Below, one piece after another: positions 1 to 6,628 of a DNA stretch of 20,566 nucleotides (positions are counted from its first letter, which is position 1; each line of letters begins with the position of its first letter). Source of the DNA: Betaproteobacteria bacterium (lineage in GTDB: Bacteria > Pseudomonadota > Gammaproteobacteria > Burkholderiales > SG8-41). The translations under genes were made by a program, and so were the position numbers. The notes below the pieces were generated by a model that did no database searches, had not been told where the DNA came from, and worked only from the letters and a program-made list of their open reading frames with translations. The DNA is taken from the NCBI GenBank assembly GCA_023266245.1, contig JAHFRO010000025.1, positions 7,670-28,235 on the forward strand. The letters are read 5' to 3'.

Positions 1-1
1 C

Positions 2-442
2 GGCGGGGGCATCGCCTATGCGCTGCCGCTGCTCGGCGATGCCCCGTTCATGGTGGTCAACAGCGATGTCTACAGCGACTTCGATTTTGCGCGCTTGAGG
101 CCGGTGGCGGCGGCGCTGGCCAGCGGCGGACTTGCCGCCCACCTGGTGCTGGTGGACAACCCGCCGCACCACCCGGAAGGCGATTTCTGCCTGCGCGACG
201 GGAGGGTAACGGCGGTGGGGCCACAGCGGCTCACCTTCAGCGGCATCGGGGTCTATGCGCCCGCGCTGTTTGCTCCGGTGGCGCGCGCGACCCCATGCCA
301 GCTCGTTACGCTGCTCGAGCCGGCGATGGCGCAACGCCGCGTGAGCGGGGAGCACCATCGCGGGCTGTGGATCGATGTCGGCACGCCGCAGCGTCTCGCC
401 GAGCTGGAGCGCGTGATCGCCTCGCGAGCGGCCGGAGGCTAG
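2..442 (+). CDS. murU: MurU-like sugar-1-phosphate nucleotidyltransferase, C-terminal part (5' truncated by window edge)
   Basis: The frame is open from base 2 and gives 146 residues up to TAG at 440-442. Visible are a NSDVYSDFDF stretch (the aspartate after 'NSD' fits the metal-binding site of nucleotidyltransferases), TFSGIGVYAP, and a terminal GLWIDVGTPQRLAEL that is typical of the MurU/RmlA-like group. By family knowledge MurU makes UDP-MurNAc from MurNAc-1-phosphate in cytoplasmic cell-wall recycling, usually beside the kinase AmgK. The N-terminal nucleotide-binding signature and any amgK lie outside the window. Another NTP-transferase with a different sugar cannot be excluded. The stop codon lies inside the stem of a palindrome (440-475). 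Confidence 0.8.
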   Translation, partial: GGGIAYALPLLGDAPFMVVNSDVYSDFDFARLRPVAAALASGGLAAHLVLVDNPPHHPEGDFCLRDGRVTAVGPQRLTFSGIGVYAPALFAPVARATPCQLVTLLEPAMAQRRVSGEHHRGLWIDVGTPQRLAELERVIASRAAGG

Positions 443-475
443 GAGTTTGTCGGACTTAGCCCCGACAAACTCCTA
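440..475 (+). terminator. Perfect 14-bp hairpin at the murU stop codon
   Basis: Bases 440-453 pair with 462-475 around an 8-nt loop, and the first three bases are the murU stop codon. No T-run follows, so it is not a classic intrinsic terminator. It may stabilise the 3' end of the murU mRNA, or be only the left end of the repeat element. Confidence 0.4.
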
Positions 476-520
476 ATGCAAAACCGGCGTTAGGAAAATT
501 GCAAGAGAGGATGACAGATA

Positions 521-622
521 TGCGAATTCACCCTCGCTTTTCTTCGTATTCAGCCGCTTCGGGTGGGTTTTCTTCCGAATTGTCAGCCGGTTTTGCTGTT
601 AGCAGTCTGTACGGACTGTTAA
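521..622 (+). CDS. Possible 33-residue peptide encoded inside the repeat element
   Basis: ATG at 521 follows GAGAGG (506-511) at a 9-nt spacing. The frame runs to TAA at 620-622 without interruption. The product would begin MRIHPRFLRIQPLRVGF and end LLLAVCTDC, with arginines first, then a hydrophobic end with cysteines. An in-frame ATG at 512 also exists but abuts the Shine-Dalgarno-like sequence. No family is recognised. An open frame this short can arise by chance, and the stop lies in the loop of the right-hand hairpin, so it may be only a by-product of the repeat. Confidence 0.2.
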   Translation, partial: CEFTLAFLRIQPLRVGFLPNCQPVLLLAVCTDC

Positions 623-639
623 GTCCGACAGGCTGCTAG

Positions 640-735
640 GGCGTGGATGAGCAAGCCGTTGAACAGGCGCTCGCGCTCGATGCGCCGTGGGTGGCGAAGC
701 TGCCCGATACACGGTACCGTGACGGCGCCCGGTAG
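640..735 (+). pseudogene. Possible 3' remnant of a reading frame cut off by the repeat
   Basis: Directly after the repeat a frame-1 stretch reads GVDEQAVEQALALDAPWVAK and on to TAG at 733-735. Its composition is protein-like, but it has no start codon context, and the codon just before it is the TAG at 637-639 that closes the repeat. It may be the tail of a gene whose body was lost, or chance. No family was recognised. Confidence 0.15.
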
Positions 736-764
736 CGGGCGGTGTGGCTCGCGGCGGCGGCGTT

Positions 765-770
765 TATAAT
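765..770 (+). promoter_or_regulatory. TATAAT -10 box upstream of pepP
   Basis: A perfect TATAAT lies 23 nt before the pepP ATG. At the -35 position there is only GTGTGG (742-747), which is a poor match. The leader would be about 16 nt, with no strong Shine-Dalgarno. Either the promoter needs an activator or the match is fortuitous. Confidence 0.35.
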
Positions 771-793
771 CGCAGTGAGCGAAGACGGCTAAC

Positions 794-2101
794 ATGGATA
801 TCAGCGTCCACCAGCGGCGGCGCGCGAGACTCGCGGCCGCAATGCAGGCCGGCGTGGCGGTCGTGCCGACCGCCTCTGAGCGCACGCGCAACCGTGATTC
901 GCATTACCTGTACCGCTTCGACAGTTATTTTTACTATCTCACCGGTTTTCGCGAGCCCGGGGCGGTGCTGGTGATCGTCGCGGGCGAACCGGCGAAGAGC
1001 ATCCTGTTCTGCCGCGACAAAGATCCCGAGCGCGAGATCTGGGACGGCTTCCGCCATGGTCCGGAGGCGGCGCGCGCCGCGTTCGGCTTCGATGAGGCGC
1101 ACTCCATCGCCAAGCTCGATGCACTGATGCCGGATCTGATCGCCGGTCACGCCGCGCTTTACTGCCATCTCGGCGCGGACGCGGCGTGGGACGCGCGCGT
1201 CATGGACTGGATCAACCAGTTGCGCGACCGGGCGCGCAGCGGCGTCACCGCGCCGAGAGAAGTCAAGGACGTGCATGCGCTGCTCGATGAGATGCGGCTC
1301 ATCAAGGGGCCGGAAGAGCTCGCCGTGATACGCCGCGCCGCGGCCATCTCCGCCGGCGCGCACCGCCGCGCCATGCGCGCGGCGCGGCCGGGCCGGGCCG
1401 AGTTCGAAATCGAGGCCGAGTTGCTGCACGAGTTCCGGCGCCACGGCGCGCAAGCACCCGCCTATACTCCCATCGTTGCCGGCGGCGAGCGCGCCTGCGT
1501 GCTGCATTACGTGCAGAACGACGGGGTGTTGAAGGACGGCGACCTGTTGCTGATTGACGCCGGCTGCGAACTCGACGGCTATGCCGCGGACCTCACGCGC
1601 ACTTTTCCGGTCAACGCCAAGTTCAGCGGGCCGCAGCGCGAAATCTACCAGCTGGTGCTGGCGGCGCAGGCTACGGCCATTGCCGCGGTCAAGCCCGGCA
1701 ACTTGTGGGACGCGCCGCATCGCGCGGCAGTCAACACCCTGGCGCAGGGATTGATCGACTTGAAGCTGCTCTCGGGCAGCCTCGAACAGGCGCTGGAAAC
1801 CGAGGCCTACAAGAAGTTCTACATGCACCGCACCGGACATTGGCTGGGGCTCGACGTGCACGACGCGGGCGACTACAAGCACGCCGGCCAGTGGCGCGCG
1901 CTCGTCCCGGGCATGGTGCTGACGGTCGAGCCGGGATGCTACCTCCGCGCCGGCGAGGGGGTGCCACAGCGCTTTGCCGGCATCGGGGTGCGCATCGAGG
2001 ACGATGTGCTCGTGACCGACGCGGGAGCCGAGGTGCTGACCCGCGATGCCCCGAAGAGCCTCGCTGACATAGAAGCCCTGATGAGTGCGCGCGATGCCTG
2101 A
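794..2101 (+). CDS. pepP: Xaa-Pro aminopeptidase (aminopeptidase P)
   Basis: This 435-residue protein has the full length of bacterial PepP. An N-terminal creatinase-like domain covers roughly residues 1-170, and a C-terminal pita-bread (M24) domain follows. All metal ligands are visible: D255 (LLLIDAG), D266 (YAADLTRTF), H349 (HRTGHWLGLDVHD), E379 (LTVEPGCY) and E402 (GVRIEDD). H238 is the expected catalytic histidine. The family is a cytoplasmic, usually Mn-dependent enzyme that removes an N-terminal residue preceding proline. The last codons overlap ubiH by 8 nt. The pepP-ubiH pairing is also known from E. coli and implies one transcript. A TATAAT box lies just upstream. Confidence 0.95.
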   Translation: MDISVHQRRRARLAAAMQAGVAVVPTASERTRNRDSHYLYRFDSYFYYLTGFREPGAVLVIVAGEPAKSILFCRDKDPEREIWDGFRHGPEAARAAFGFDEAHSIAKLDALMPDLIAGHAALYCHLGADAAWDARVMDWINQLRDRARSGVTAPREVKDVHALLDEMRLIKGPEELAVIRRAAAISAGAHRRAMRAARPGRAEFEIEAELLHEFRRHGAQAPAYTPIVAGGERACVLHYVQNDGVLKDGDLLLIDAGCELDGYAADLTRTFPVNAKFSGPQREIYQLVLAAQATAIAAVKPGNLWDAPHRAAVNTLAQGLIDLKLLSGSLEQALETEAYKKFYMHRTGHWLGLDVHDAGDYKHAGQWRALVPGMVLTVEPGCYLRAGEGVPQRFAGIGVRIEDDVLVTDAGAEVLTRDAPKSLADIEALMSARDA

Positions 2102-3245
2102 CTATGACGTGCTGATCGTGGGCGGCGGGCCGGTCGGAGCGGCGCTGGCGATCGCACTGCGCGGCAGCGGGATTGCGCTCGGGCTGCTGGAAGCGCGGGG
2201 GCCGGAGGCCGCGCACACGGACCCGCGCCCGATCGCGCTCTCCCACGGCAGCCGGCTGATACTGGAGCGGCTCGGGGTGTGGGAGGAGCTTGCGCCGGTC
2301 ACCCCGATCGTGCGTATCCACGTCTCGCAACGCGGCGGTTTCGGACGCGTCGTGCTCGAGGCCGCGGAAGCCCGCCTGCCGGCACTGGGTTACGTGCTCG
2401 ACTACGCCCGGCTGGCCGGGGCGCTTGCGCGCGCTCTCGATGCGGGGGCCTGCCATTGCCTGACCGGGGCCACGGTGACGGCGCTTGACTCCGGACCGGA
2501 TGCGGCGCGCGTCCAATTCGACGCCGGTCACGGTACCCAGCATGCCGCAGCCCGGCTGCTCGCCGTGGCCGACGGTGGGGCGATGGCGGCGATGGCGCAG
2601 GTGCGCACCCGGGATTATCACCAGGCCGCGGTGACCGCGCGGGTGGCGAGCAGCGTGGCGCACCGTAACGTTGCCTATGAGCGCTTTACCCCCGACGGAC
2701 CGCTGGCGCTGCTGCCCTCGGGAGCAGCGCTGGCGCTGGTGTGGACCACCACACCGGAGCATGCACAACAATTGTGCGCGCTGCCCGAGGCCGGGTTCCT
2801 GGAACGCTTGCAACACGCCTTTGGGAACCGGTTGGGCGCATTCACCTCGGTCGGCGCGCGCGCCTGGTTCCCGCTCGCGCTCAGGGTGGCAACGCGGATT
2901 GCGGCACCGCGCATGATCGCGCTCGGCAATGCCGCGCAAACGCTGCACCCGGTCGCAGGGCAGGGGTTGAACCTCGGTCTGCGCGACGCTTGGGAGCTTG
3001 CGGCCGCGATCAGGGACTGCGGCCGCGACCGGATCGGCGGGGCTGCGCTACTCGAGTCCTATGCCGCACGGCGGCGGCTCGACCGTGGCGGCGGCGTGTG
3101 GTTCACCGATACGCTGGTGCGGCTGTTCTCCAACGATATCGCCCCGCTCAAGCTTGCGCGCGGCCTCGGGCTCGCGCTGCTCGGCGCCGCACCGCCGGCC
3201 AAAAACTTCATGGTGCGGCGTATGACCTTCGGTGCGCGCGGCTAG
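2094..3245 (+). CDS. ubiH: UbiH/UbiF/VisC/COQ6-family FAD-dependent ubiquinone biosynthesis hydroxylase
   Basis: The protein is 383 residues from ATG 2094. This start was chosen because MPDYDVLIVGGGPVG puts the FAD-binding beta strand near the N-terminus; a GTG at 2085 would add three residues. The dinucleotide-binding motif GGGPVG is at 10-15, DPRPIALSHGS follows at about 43-53, and the second FAD motif GNAAQTLHPVAGQGLNLGLR is at 278-297, which is diagnostic of the Ubi hydroxylases. The middle DG motif is slightly altered (VADGGAM). The enzyme adds an oxygen-derived hydroxyl to the ubiquinone ring at the membrane. Which ring carbon it attacks cannot be told from sequence, because members of this family differ in regiospecificity; the symbol rests on the pepP linkage. 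Translation is probably coupled to pepP by the 8-nt overlap. Confidence 0.88.
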   Translation: MPDYDVLIVGGGPVGAALAIALRGSGIALGLLEARGPEAAHTDPRPIALSHGSRLILERLGVWEELAPVTPIVRIHVSQRGGFGRVVLEAAEARLPALGYVLDYARLAGALARALDAGACHCLTGATVTALDSGPDAARVQFDAGHGTQHAAARLLAVADGGAMAAMAQVRTRDYHQAAVTARVASSVAHRNVAYERFTPDGPLALLPSGAALALVWTTTPEHAQQLCALPEAGFLERLQHAFGNRLGAFTSVGARAWFPLALRVATRIAAPRMIALGNAAQTLHPVAGQGLNLGLRDAWELAAAIRDCGRDRIGGAALLESYAARRRLDRGGGVWFTDTLVRLFSNDIAPLKLARGLGLALLGAAPPAKNFMVRRMTFGARG

Positions 3246-3267
3246 CAGCCGCGCCGCGCGCTGGCGC

Positions 3268-3357
3268 GGGTTCCGAGTTCCGAGTTCCGGGTTGCGGGTT
3301 CCGGGTTGAAATCGGCGGCTGCACCGCCCGGTTTTCTTGACCCGAAACCCGAAACCG
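3268..3357. repeat. Heptamer word repeat with inverted heptamers (after ubiH)
   Basis: Six contiguous 7-nt units occupy 3268-3309: GGGTTCC, GAGTTCC, GAGTTCC, GGGTTGC, GGGTTCC, GGGTTGA. Three inverted units follow at 3337-3357: TTGACCC, GAAACCC, GAAACCG. A transcript could fold into an imperfect hairpin across a GC-rich loop. Most of the 371-nt ubiH-dusB spacer (3246-3616) is this repeat, plus a 7-bp inverted repeat (AAGCACT 3411-3417 / AGTGCTT 3437-3443) around an AT-rich centre, and the dusB promoter. Confidence 0.75.
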
Positions 3358-3537
3358 CCTTTGCGAGCCCCATTCGCTGCATTGCGCGTGCCAGTTACGG
3401 CGACTCGCGCAAGCACTGCTCGAAATTTTTTGTATAAGTGCTTACTTCGGCAAGCGGTTTGAGCGCGCGGCCCGCGCCGCGCGCGTCGCGCGTGTGGGTT
3501 CGCCGCAACAGCGATCAAAAATTAAGCACGATTCGCT

Positions 3538-3565
3538 TTGCTTGCGCGGGCGCAGCGATTACAAT
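3538..3565 (+). promoter_or_regulatory. Sigma70-like promoter for dusB-fis
   Basis: TTGCTT (3538-3543) and TACAAT (3560-3565) are separated by 16 bp. They would give a leader of about 45 nt before the dusB ATG at 3617. This supports the short 335-residue start over the in-frame upstream start at 3494, which lies ahead of the promoter. Confidence 0.5.
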
Positions 3566-3616
3566 GTCGCCCTTTCCCGAAACATCACGCGCGCGACTCC
3601 CGAAACAGTTTGTCCG

Positions 3617-4624
3617 ATGCAAATCGGTCCGTATCAACTCAAGAACAATCTGATCGTAGCACCGATGGCGGGCGTCACCGACCGCCCGTTCCGTCAGCTG
3701 TGCAAGACCCTGGGCGCGGGCATGGCGGTCTCCGAGATGGTGGCGAGCCAGTCGCTGCTGTGGGGCTCGGAAAAAACGCGCCGGCGCGCCAATCACGACG
3801 GCGAGGTCGAGCCGATCGCGGTGCAGATCGCGGGTGCCGAGCCGCAGATGCTGGCGGAAGCGGCGCAGTACAACGTCGGCGAGGGCGCCCAGATCATCGA
3901 CATCAACATGGGCTGCCCGGCGAAGAAGGTGTGCAACGTGATGGCGGGCTCCGCCCTGCTCAAGGACGAGTCGCTGGTCGCGCGCATCCTCGATGCGGTG
4001 GTGGCGGCGGTGGACGTGCCGGTCACGCTCAAGATCCGCACCGGCTGGGACCGCGACAACCGGAACGCACTCACCGTCGCCAGGATCGCGGAAGAGGCCG
4101 GCGTGAGGGCGCTCGCCATCCACGGCCGCACCCGGGCCTGCGGCTTCTCCGGGGAGGCCGAGTACGACACCATTGCGGCGGTCAAGGCCGAGGTCGGCAT
4201 TCCGGTGATCGCCAACGGCGACCTTTCCACGCCCGAGAAGGTGAAGCGCGTACTGGCCGACACCAAGGCCGATGCGGTGATGATCGGACGTGCCGCCCAG
4301 GGCCGGCCGTGGATGTTCCGCGAGATCGGTCATTATCTGGAGACGGGCGAGTCGCTGCCGCCACCGGAAGTGGAAGAAATCCATCGCGTGCTGATCGCGC
4401 ATCTGCATGAGCTCTACGAGTTCTACGGCGAGCACACCGGGGTGCGCGTCGCGCGCAAGCATATTGCCTGGTACACCAAGGGATTGGCCGGCTCGGCGGC
4501 GTTCCGCCACGCCATGAACCAACTCGAGACCAGTGCCGGGCAGCTGGCGGCTGTTGACGAGTTTTTCGCCCAGCTCGCGGGCCGGGGGCAACGTCTGACC
4601 TATGTCGAGGAATTCGCAGCATGA
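3617..4624 (+). CDS. dusB: tRNA-dihydrouridine synthase B
   Basis: This 335-residue flavoenzyme has the TIM-barrel order of Dus proteins: LIVAPMAGVTDRPFR at 12-26, the catalytic cysteine C100 in INMGCPAKKV, K139 and H169 (IHGRTR) for FMN/uridine binding, ANGDLSTPEKV, and MIGRAAQGRPWMF for phosphate binding. The C-terminal helical domain contains GVRVARKHIAWYTKGL. It reduces a specific uridine in the tRNA D-loop using FMN and NADPH. ATG 3617 was chosen because it aligns with family N-termini and falls after the promoter. The stop overlaps the fis start as ATGA; dusB-fis is the classic proteobacterial arrangement and points to DusB rather than DusA or DusC. Confidence 0.95.
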   Translation: MQIGPYQLKNNLIVAPMAGVTDRPFRQLCKTLGAGMAVSEMVASQSLLWGSEKTRRRANHDGEVEPIAVQIAGAEPQMLAEAAQYNVGEGAQIIDINMGCPAKKVCNVMAGSALLKDESLVARILDAVVAAVDVPVTLKIRTGWDRDNRNALTVARIAEEAGVRALAIHGRTRACGFSGEAEYDTIAAVKAEVGIPVIANGDLSTPEKVKRVLADTKADAVMIGRAAQGRPWMFREIGHYLETGESLPPPEVEEIHRVLIAHLHELYEFYGEHTGVRVARKHIAWYTKGLAGSAAFRHAMNQLETSAGQLAAVDEFFAQLAGRGQRLTYVEEFAA

Positions 4625-4860
4625 TCAACGAAACCGAAATGGCGCGCATGGTGCGCAAGGCGATCGACGGCTATTTCAGGGACCTGGACGGGGAGAAACC
4701 GAGCGCGGTCTATGACATGGTGATCAATTGTGTCGAGAAGCCGTTGCTCGAAAGCGTGCTGCACCGGGTGCGTGGCAACCAGACCCATGCCGCGGAGATG
4801 CTCGGCATCAATCGCAACACCTTGCGCAAGAAGATGAAGGTGCACGGCATCAAGTTCTAG
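4621..4860 (+). CDS. fis: Fis-family nucleoid-associated DNA-binding protein
   Basis: This 79-residue protein ends in the Fis helix-turn-helix GNQTHAAEMLGINRNTLRKK. The centre (KPLLESVLHRVRGN) is the dimerisation helix region. Beta-proteobacterial Fis proteins are shorter than the 98 residues of E. coli, so this is not a truncation. Its role is DNA bending and global regulation of growth-linked genes. It is translationally coupled to dusB through the 4-nt ATGA overlap and has no Shine-Dalgarno of its own. The stop codon abuts the heptamer repeat that precedes purH. Confidence 0.93.
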   Translation: MINETEMARMVRKAIDGYFRDLDGEKPSAVYDMVINCVEKPLLESVLHRVRGNQTHAAEMLGINRNTLRKKMKVHGIKF

Positions 4861-4951
4861 GATTCAGGATTCGGGATTCAGGATTCAGCGCATACCCGCG
4901 AGCGTGAACCCGACGGCGGTTACTGGATCCTGAATCCTGGCAACTGAATCC
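4860..4951. repeat. 4x7-nt tandem words with 4x7-nt inverted words, ending 10 nt before purH
   Basis: The left arm at 4860-4887 is GGATTCA, GGATTCG, GGATTCA, GGATTCA. The right arm at 4924-4951 is TGGATCC, TGAATCC, TGGCAAC, TGAATCC. Two of the four right-hand units are perfect complements in register and a third differs at one base. The arms enclose a 36-nt loop. The purH ATG is at 4962 and no Shine-Dalgarno is seen between. The structure fills almost the whole fis-purH spacer. Confidence 0.8.
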
Positions 4952-4961
4952 TGCTTCCATC

Positions 4962-6524
4962 ATGGCCGTCATCAAGCAGGCGCTCCTCAGCGTTTCGGAC
5001 AAGGCCGGGATCGTCGAATTCGCGCGCGGGCTGGCCCGCTTCAGCGTGGCGCTCGTTGCCACCGGCGGCACGGCGAAGCTGCTCAAGGACGCCGGCCTCA
5101 AGGTGACCGAGATCGCGGACTACACCGGCTTTCCCGAGATGCTCGACGGGCGCGTCAAGACGCTGCATCCCAAGGTGCACGCCGGCATCCTTGCCCGCCG
5201 CGATGTTCCCGGGCACATGAGCGCGCTCAAGGGTGCGGCCATCCCGCCCCTCGATCTGGTGGTGGTCAATCTCTACCCGTTCGGCCCGACCGTGGCGCGG
5301 CCGGACTGCACGCTCGAGGAGGCGATCGAGAACATCGACATCGGCGGCCCGGCGCTGGTGAGGAGCGCCGCCAAGAACTACCGGCACGTCGCGGTGGTGA
5401 CCGACCCGGCGGACTACGAGCCGCTGCTGAATGAGATGGCGACGGCCGACGGCGCGGTCGGCATCGAGATGCGCTTCCGCCTCGCGCAGAAGGCGTTTTC
5501 CCACACCGCCGCGTACGACGGGGCGATCAGCAACTACCTCACCGCGCTGGATGCCGCAGGAAAACGCAGCCGCTTCCCGCAACGGCTCAATCTGCAGTTC
5601 GAGCTGGCGCAGCCGCTGCGCTATGGAGAAAACCCGCACCAGGAAGCGGCCTTCTTCCACGATGGCGAGCCCGCGCCGGGCAGCCTCGGCGCCTATCGGC
5701 AGCTGCAGGGCAAGGAGCTCTCCTACAACAACATCGCCGATGCCGACGCGGCATGGGAATGCGTGAAGAGCTTCGAGCAGCCGGCGTGCGTCATCATCAA
5801 GCACGCCAATCCCTGCGGGGTGGCGGTCGCCGCCAGCCTGACGGAGGCTTACCGCAAAGCGTTCGCCACCGACCCCACTTCGGCCTTCGGCGGCATCATC
5901 GCCTTCAACCGCGACCTCGACGGCAAGACGGCGGAAGCGCTCGCCCAGCAGTTCGTCGAGGTGGTGATTGCGCCTGCGCTTGCCTCGGAAGCGGCGCACG
6001 TGCTGGCGCAGAAGGCGAACATCCGCGTGCTTGCGGTGCCGCTCGCGCAGGGCGCCAATGCCCGCGACGTGAAGAGCGTGGGCGGCGGGCTGCTGGTGCA
6101 AACCCCCGACACGGTCAACATCGGGGCAGATCAGCTCAAGATCGTGACCAGGGCGAGACCGAGCGAAGCGCAAATCGCCGACCTCGTTTTCGCCTGGCGC
6201 GTGGCGAAGTTCGTCAAGTCCAATGCCATCGTGTTCTGCCGCAACGGGCAGACGCTCGGCGTGGGCGCGGGGCAGATGAGCCGCATCGACTCGGCGCAAA
6301 TCGCCGCCATCAAAGCGAAAAATGCCGGCCTTTCGTTGCAGGGATCGGTAGTGGCGTCCGACGCGTTCTTTCCGTTTCGTGACGGTGTGGACGTGGTGGC
6401 GAAGGCCGGTGCCGGGGCGATCATCCAGCCGGGCGGCAGCCTCCGCGACGAGGAAGTGATCGCCGCTGCCGACGAGCACGGTATCGCCATGGTGTTCACC
6501 GGCTTCCGCCACTTTAGGCACTAG
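4962..6524 (+). CDS. purH: Bifunctional AICAR transformylase / IMP cyclohydrolase
   Basis: This 520-residue protein is full length for PurH and performs the last two steps of IMP synthesis. The N-terminal MGS-like cyclohydrolase domain (about 1-145) shows LLSVSDKAGIVEFA, KTLHPKVHAGILARR and IGGPALVRSAAKNYRHV. The transformylase domain shows LRYGENPHQ, KELSYNNIADADAAWE, the catalytic pair K280-H281 in IIKHANPCGVAVA, DPTSAFGGIIAFN, and near the end SDAFFPFRDGVD and GAIIQPGGSLRDEE. Upstream lies a large word-repeat hairpin that leaves little room for a ribosome-binding site, and purD follows after another hairpin. The fis-purH-purD-hemF order is typical of betaproteobacteria. Confidence 0.97.
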   Translation: MAVIKQALLSVSDKAGIVEFARGLARFSVALVATGGTAKLLKDAGLKVTEIADYTGFPEMLDGRVKTLHPKVHAGILARRDVPGHMSALKGAAIPPLDLVVVNLYPFGPTVARPDCTLEEAIENIDIGGPALVRSAAKNYRHVAVVTDPADYEPLLNEMATADGAVGIEMRFRLAQKAFSHTAAYDGAISNYLTALDAAGKRSRFPQRLNLQFELAQPLRYGENPHQEAAFFHDGEPAPGSLGAYRQLQGKELSYNNIADADAAWECVKSFEQPACVIIKHANPCGVAVAASLTEAYRKAFATDPTSAFGGIIAFNRDLDGKTAEALAQQFVEVVIAPALASEAAHVLAQKANIRVLAVPLAQGANARDVKSVGGGLLVQTPDTVNIGADQLKIVTRARPSEAQIADLVFAWRVAKFVKSNAIVFCRNGQTLGVGAGQMSRIDSAQIAAIKAKNAGLSLQGSVVASDAFFPFRDGVDVVAKAGAGAIIQPGGSLRDEEVIAAADEHGIAMVFTGFRHFRH

Positions 6525-6532
6525 AAAATCTC

Positions 6533-6613
6533 ACCACAGAGACACAGAGGCACAGAGTTTTCCGATTTAAATAACATGAAAGGGTTTTCTCTGTGTCTCT
6601 GTGCCTCTGTGGT
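6533..6613. repeat. Octamer word repeat with 25-nt inverted arms, ending 15 nt before purD
   Basis: The left arm at 6533-6557 holds CACAGAG at 6535, 6543 and 6551, a strict 8-nt period. The right arm at 6589-6613 holds CTCTGTG at 6589, 6597 and 6605. The arms match at 23 of 25 positions and surround a 31-nt AT-rich loop. The sequence fills most of the 104-nt purH-purD spacer. The purD ATG is at 6629, with no clear Shine-Dalgarno between. It is not a standard terminator, since no T-run follows the stem. Confidence 0.85.
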
Positions 6614-6628
6614 TAATACAGCCTTTCC

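Larger units (their letters stand above)
440..639. repeat. ~200-bp palindromic repeat element with nested inverted repeats
   Basis: The outer word TGTCGGACTTA at 448-458 is inverted at 620-630. The inner word AAAACCGGC at 481-489 is inverted at 586-594. Each end also folds by itself: 440-453 pairs with 462-475 (14 bp, perfect), and 600-638 forms a near-perfect hairpin. The interior is less GC-rich than the flanks. The layout fits a non-autonomous element such as a MITE or a REP/BIME-type unit. No transposase is present and no target-site duplication could be defined. Dispersal in the genome is an inference that cannot be tested from one copy. Confidence 0.6.

Noticed and set aside
3494..3616. 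41-codon N-terminal extension of dusB
   Set aside because: It would place the start upstream of the TTGCTT/TACAAT promoter, and the extra residues do not fit the Dus family.
4860..4951. CRISPR-like array
   Set aside because: Units are 7 nt with no spacers and are followed by inverted copies; no cas gene is nearby.
4920..6521. 533-codon minus-strand open frame
   Set aside because: Antisense to purH, which is complete and well conserved.
6533..6613. Purine riboswitch between purH and purD
   Set aside because: It is a simple two-arm palindrome with word repeats; no three-way junction or conserved riboswitch core is visible.
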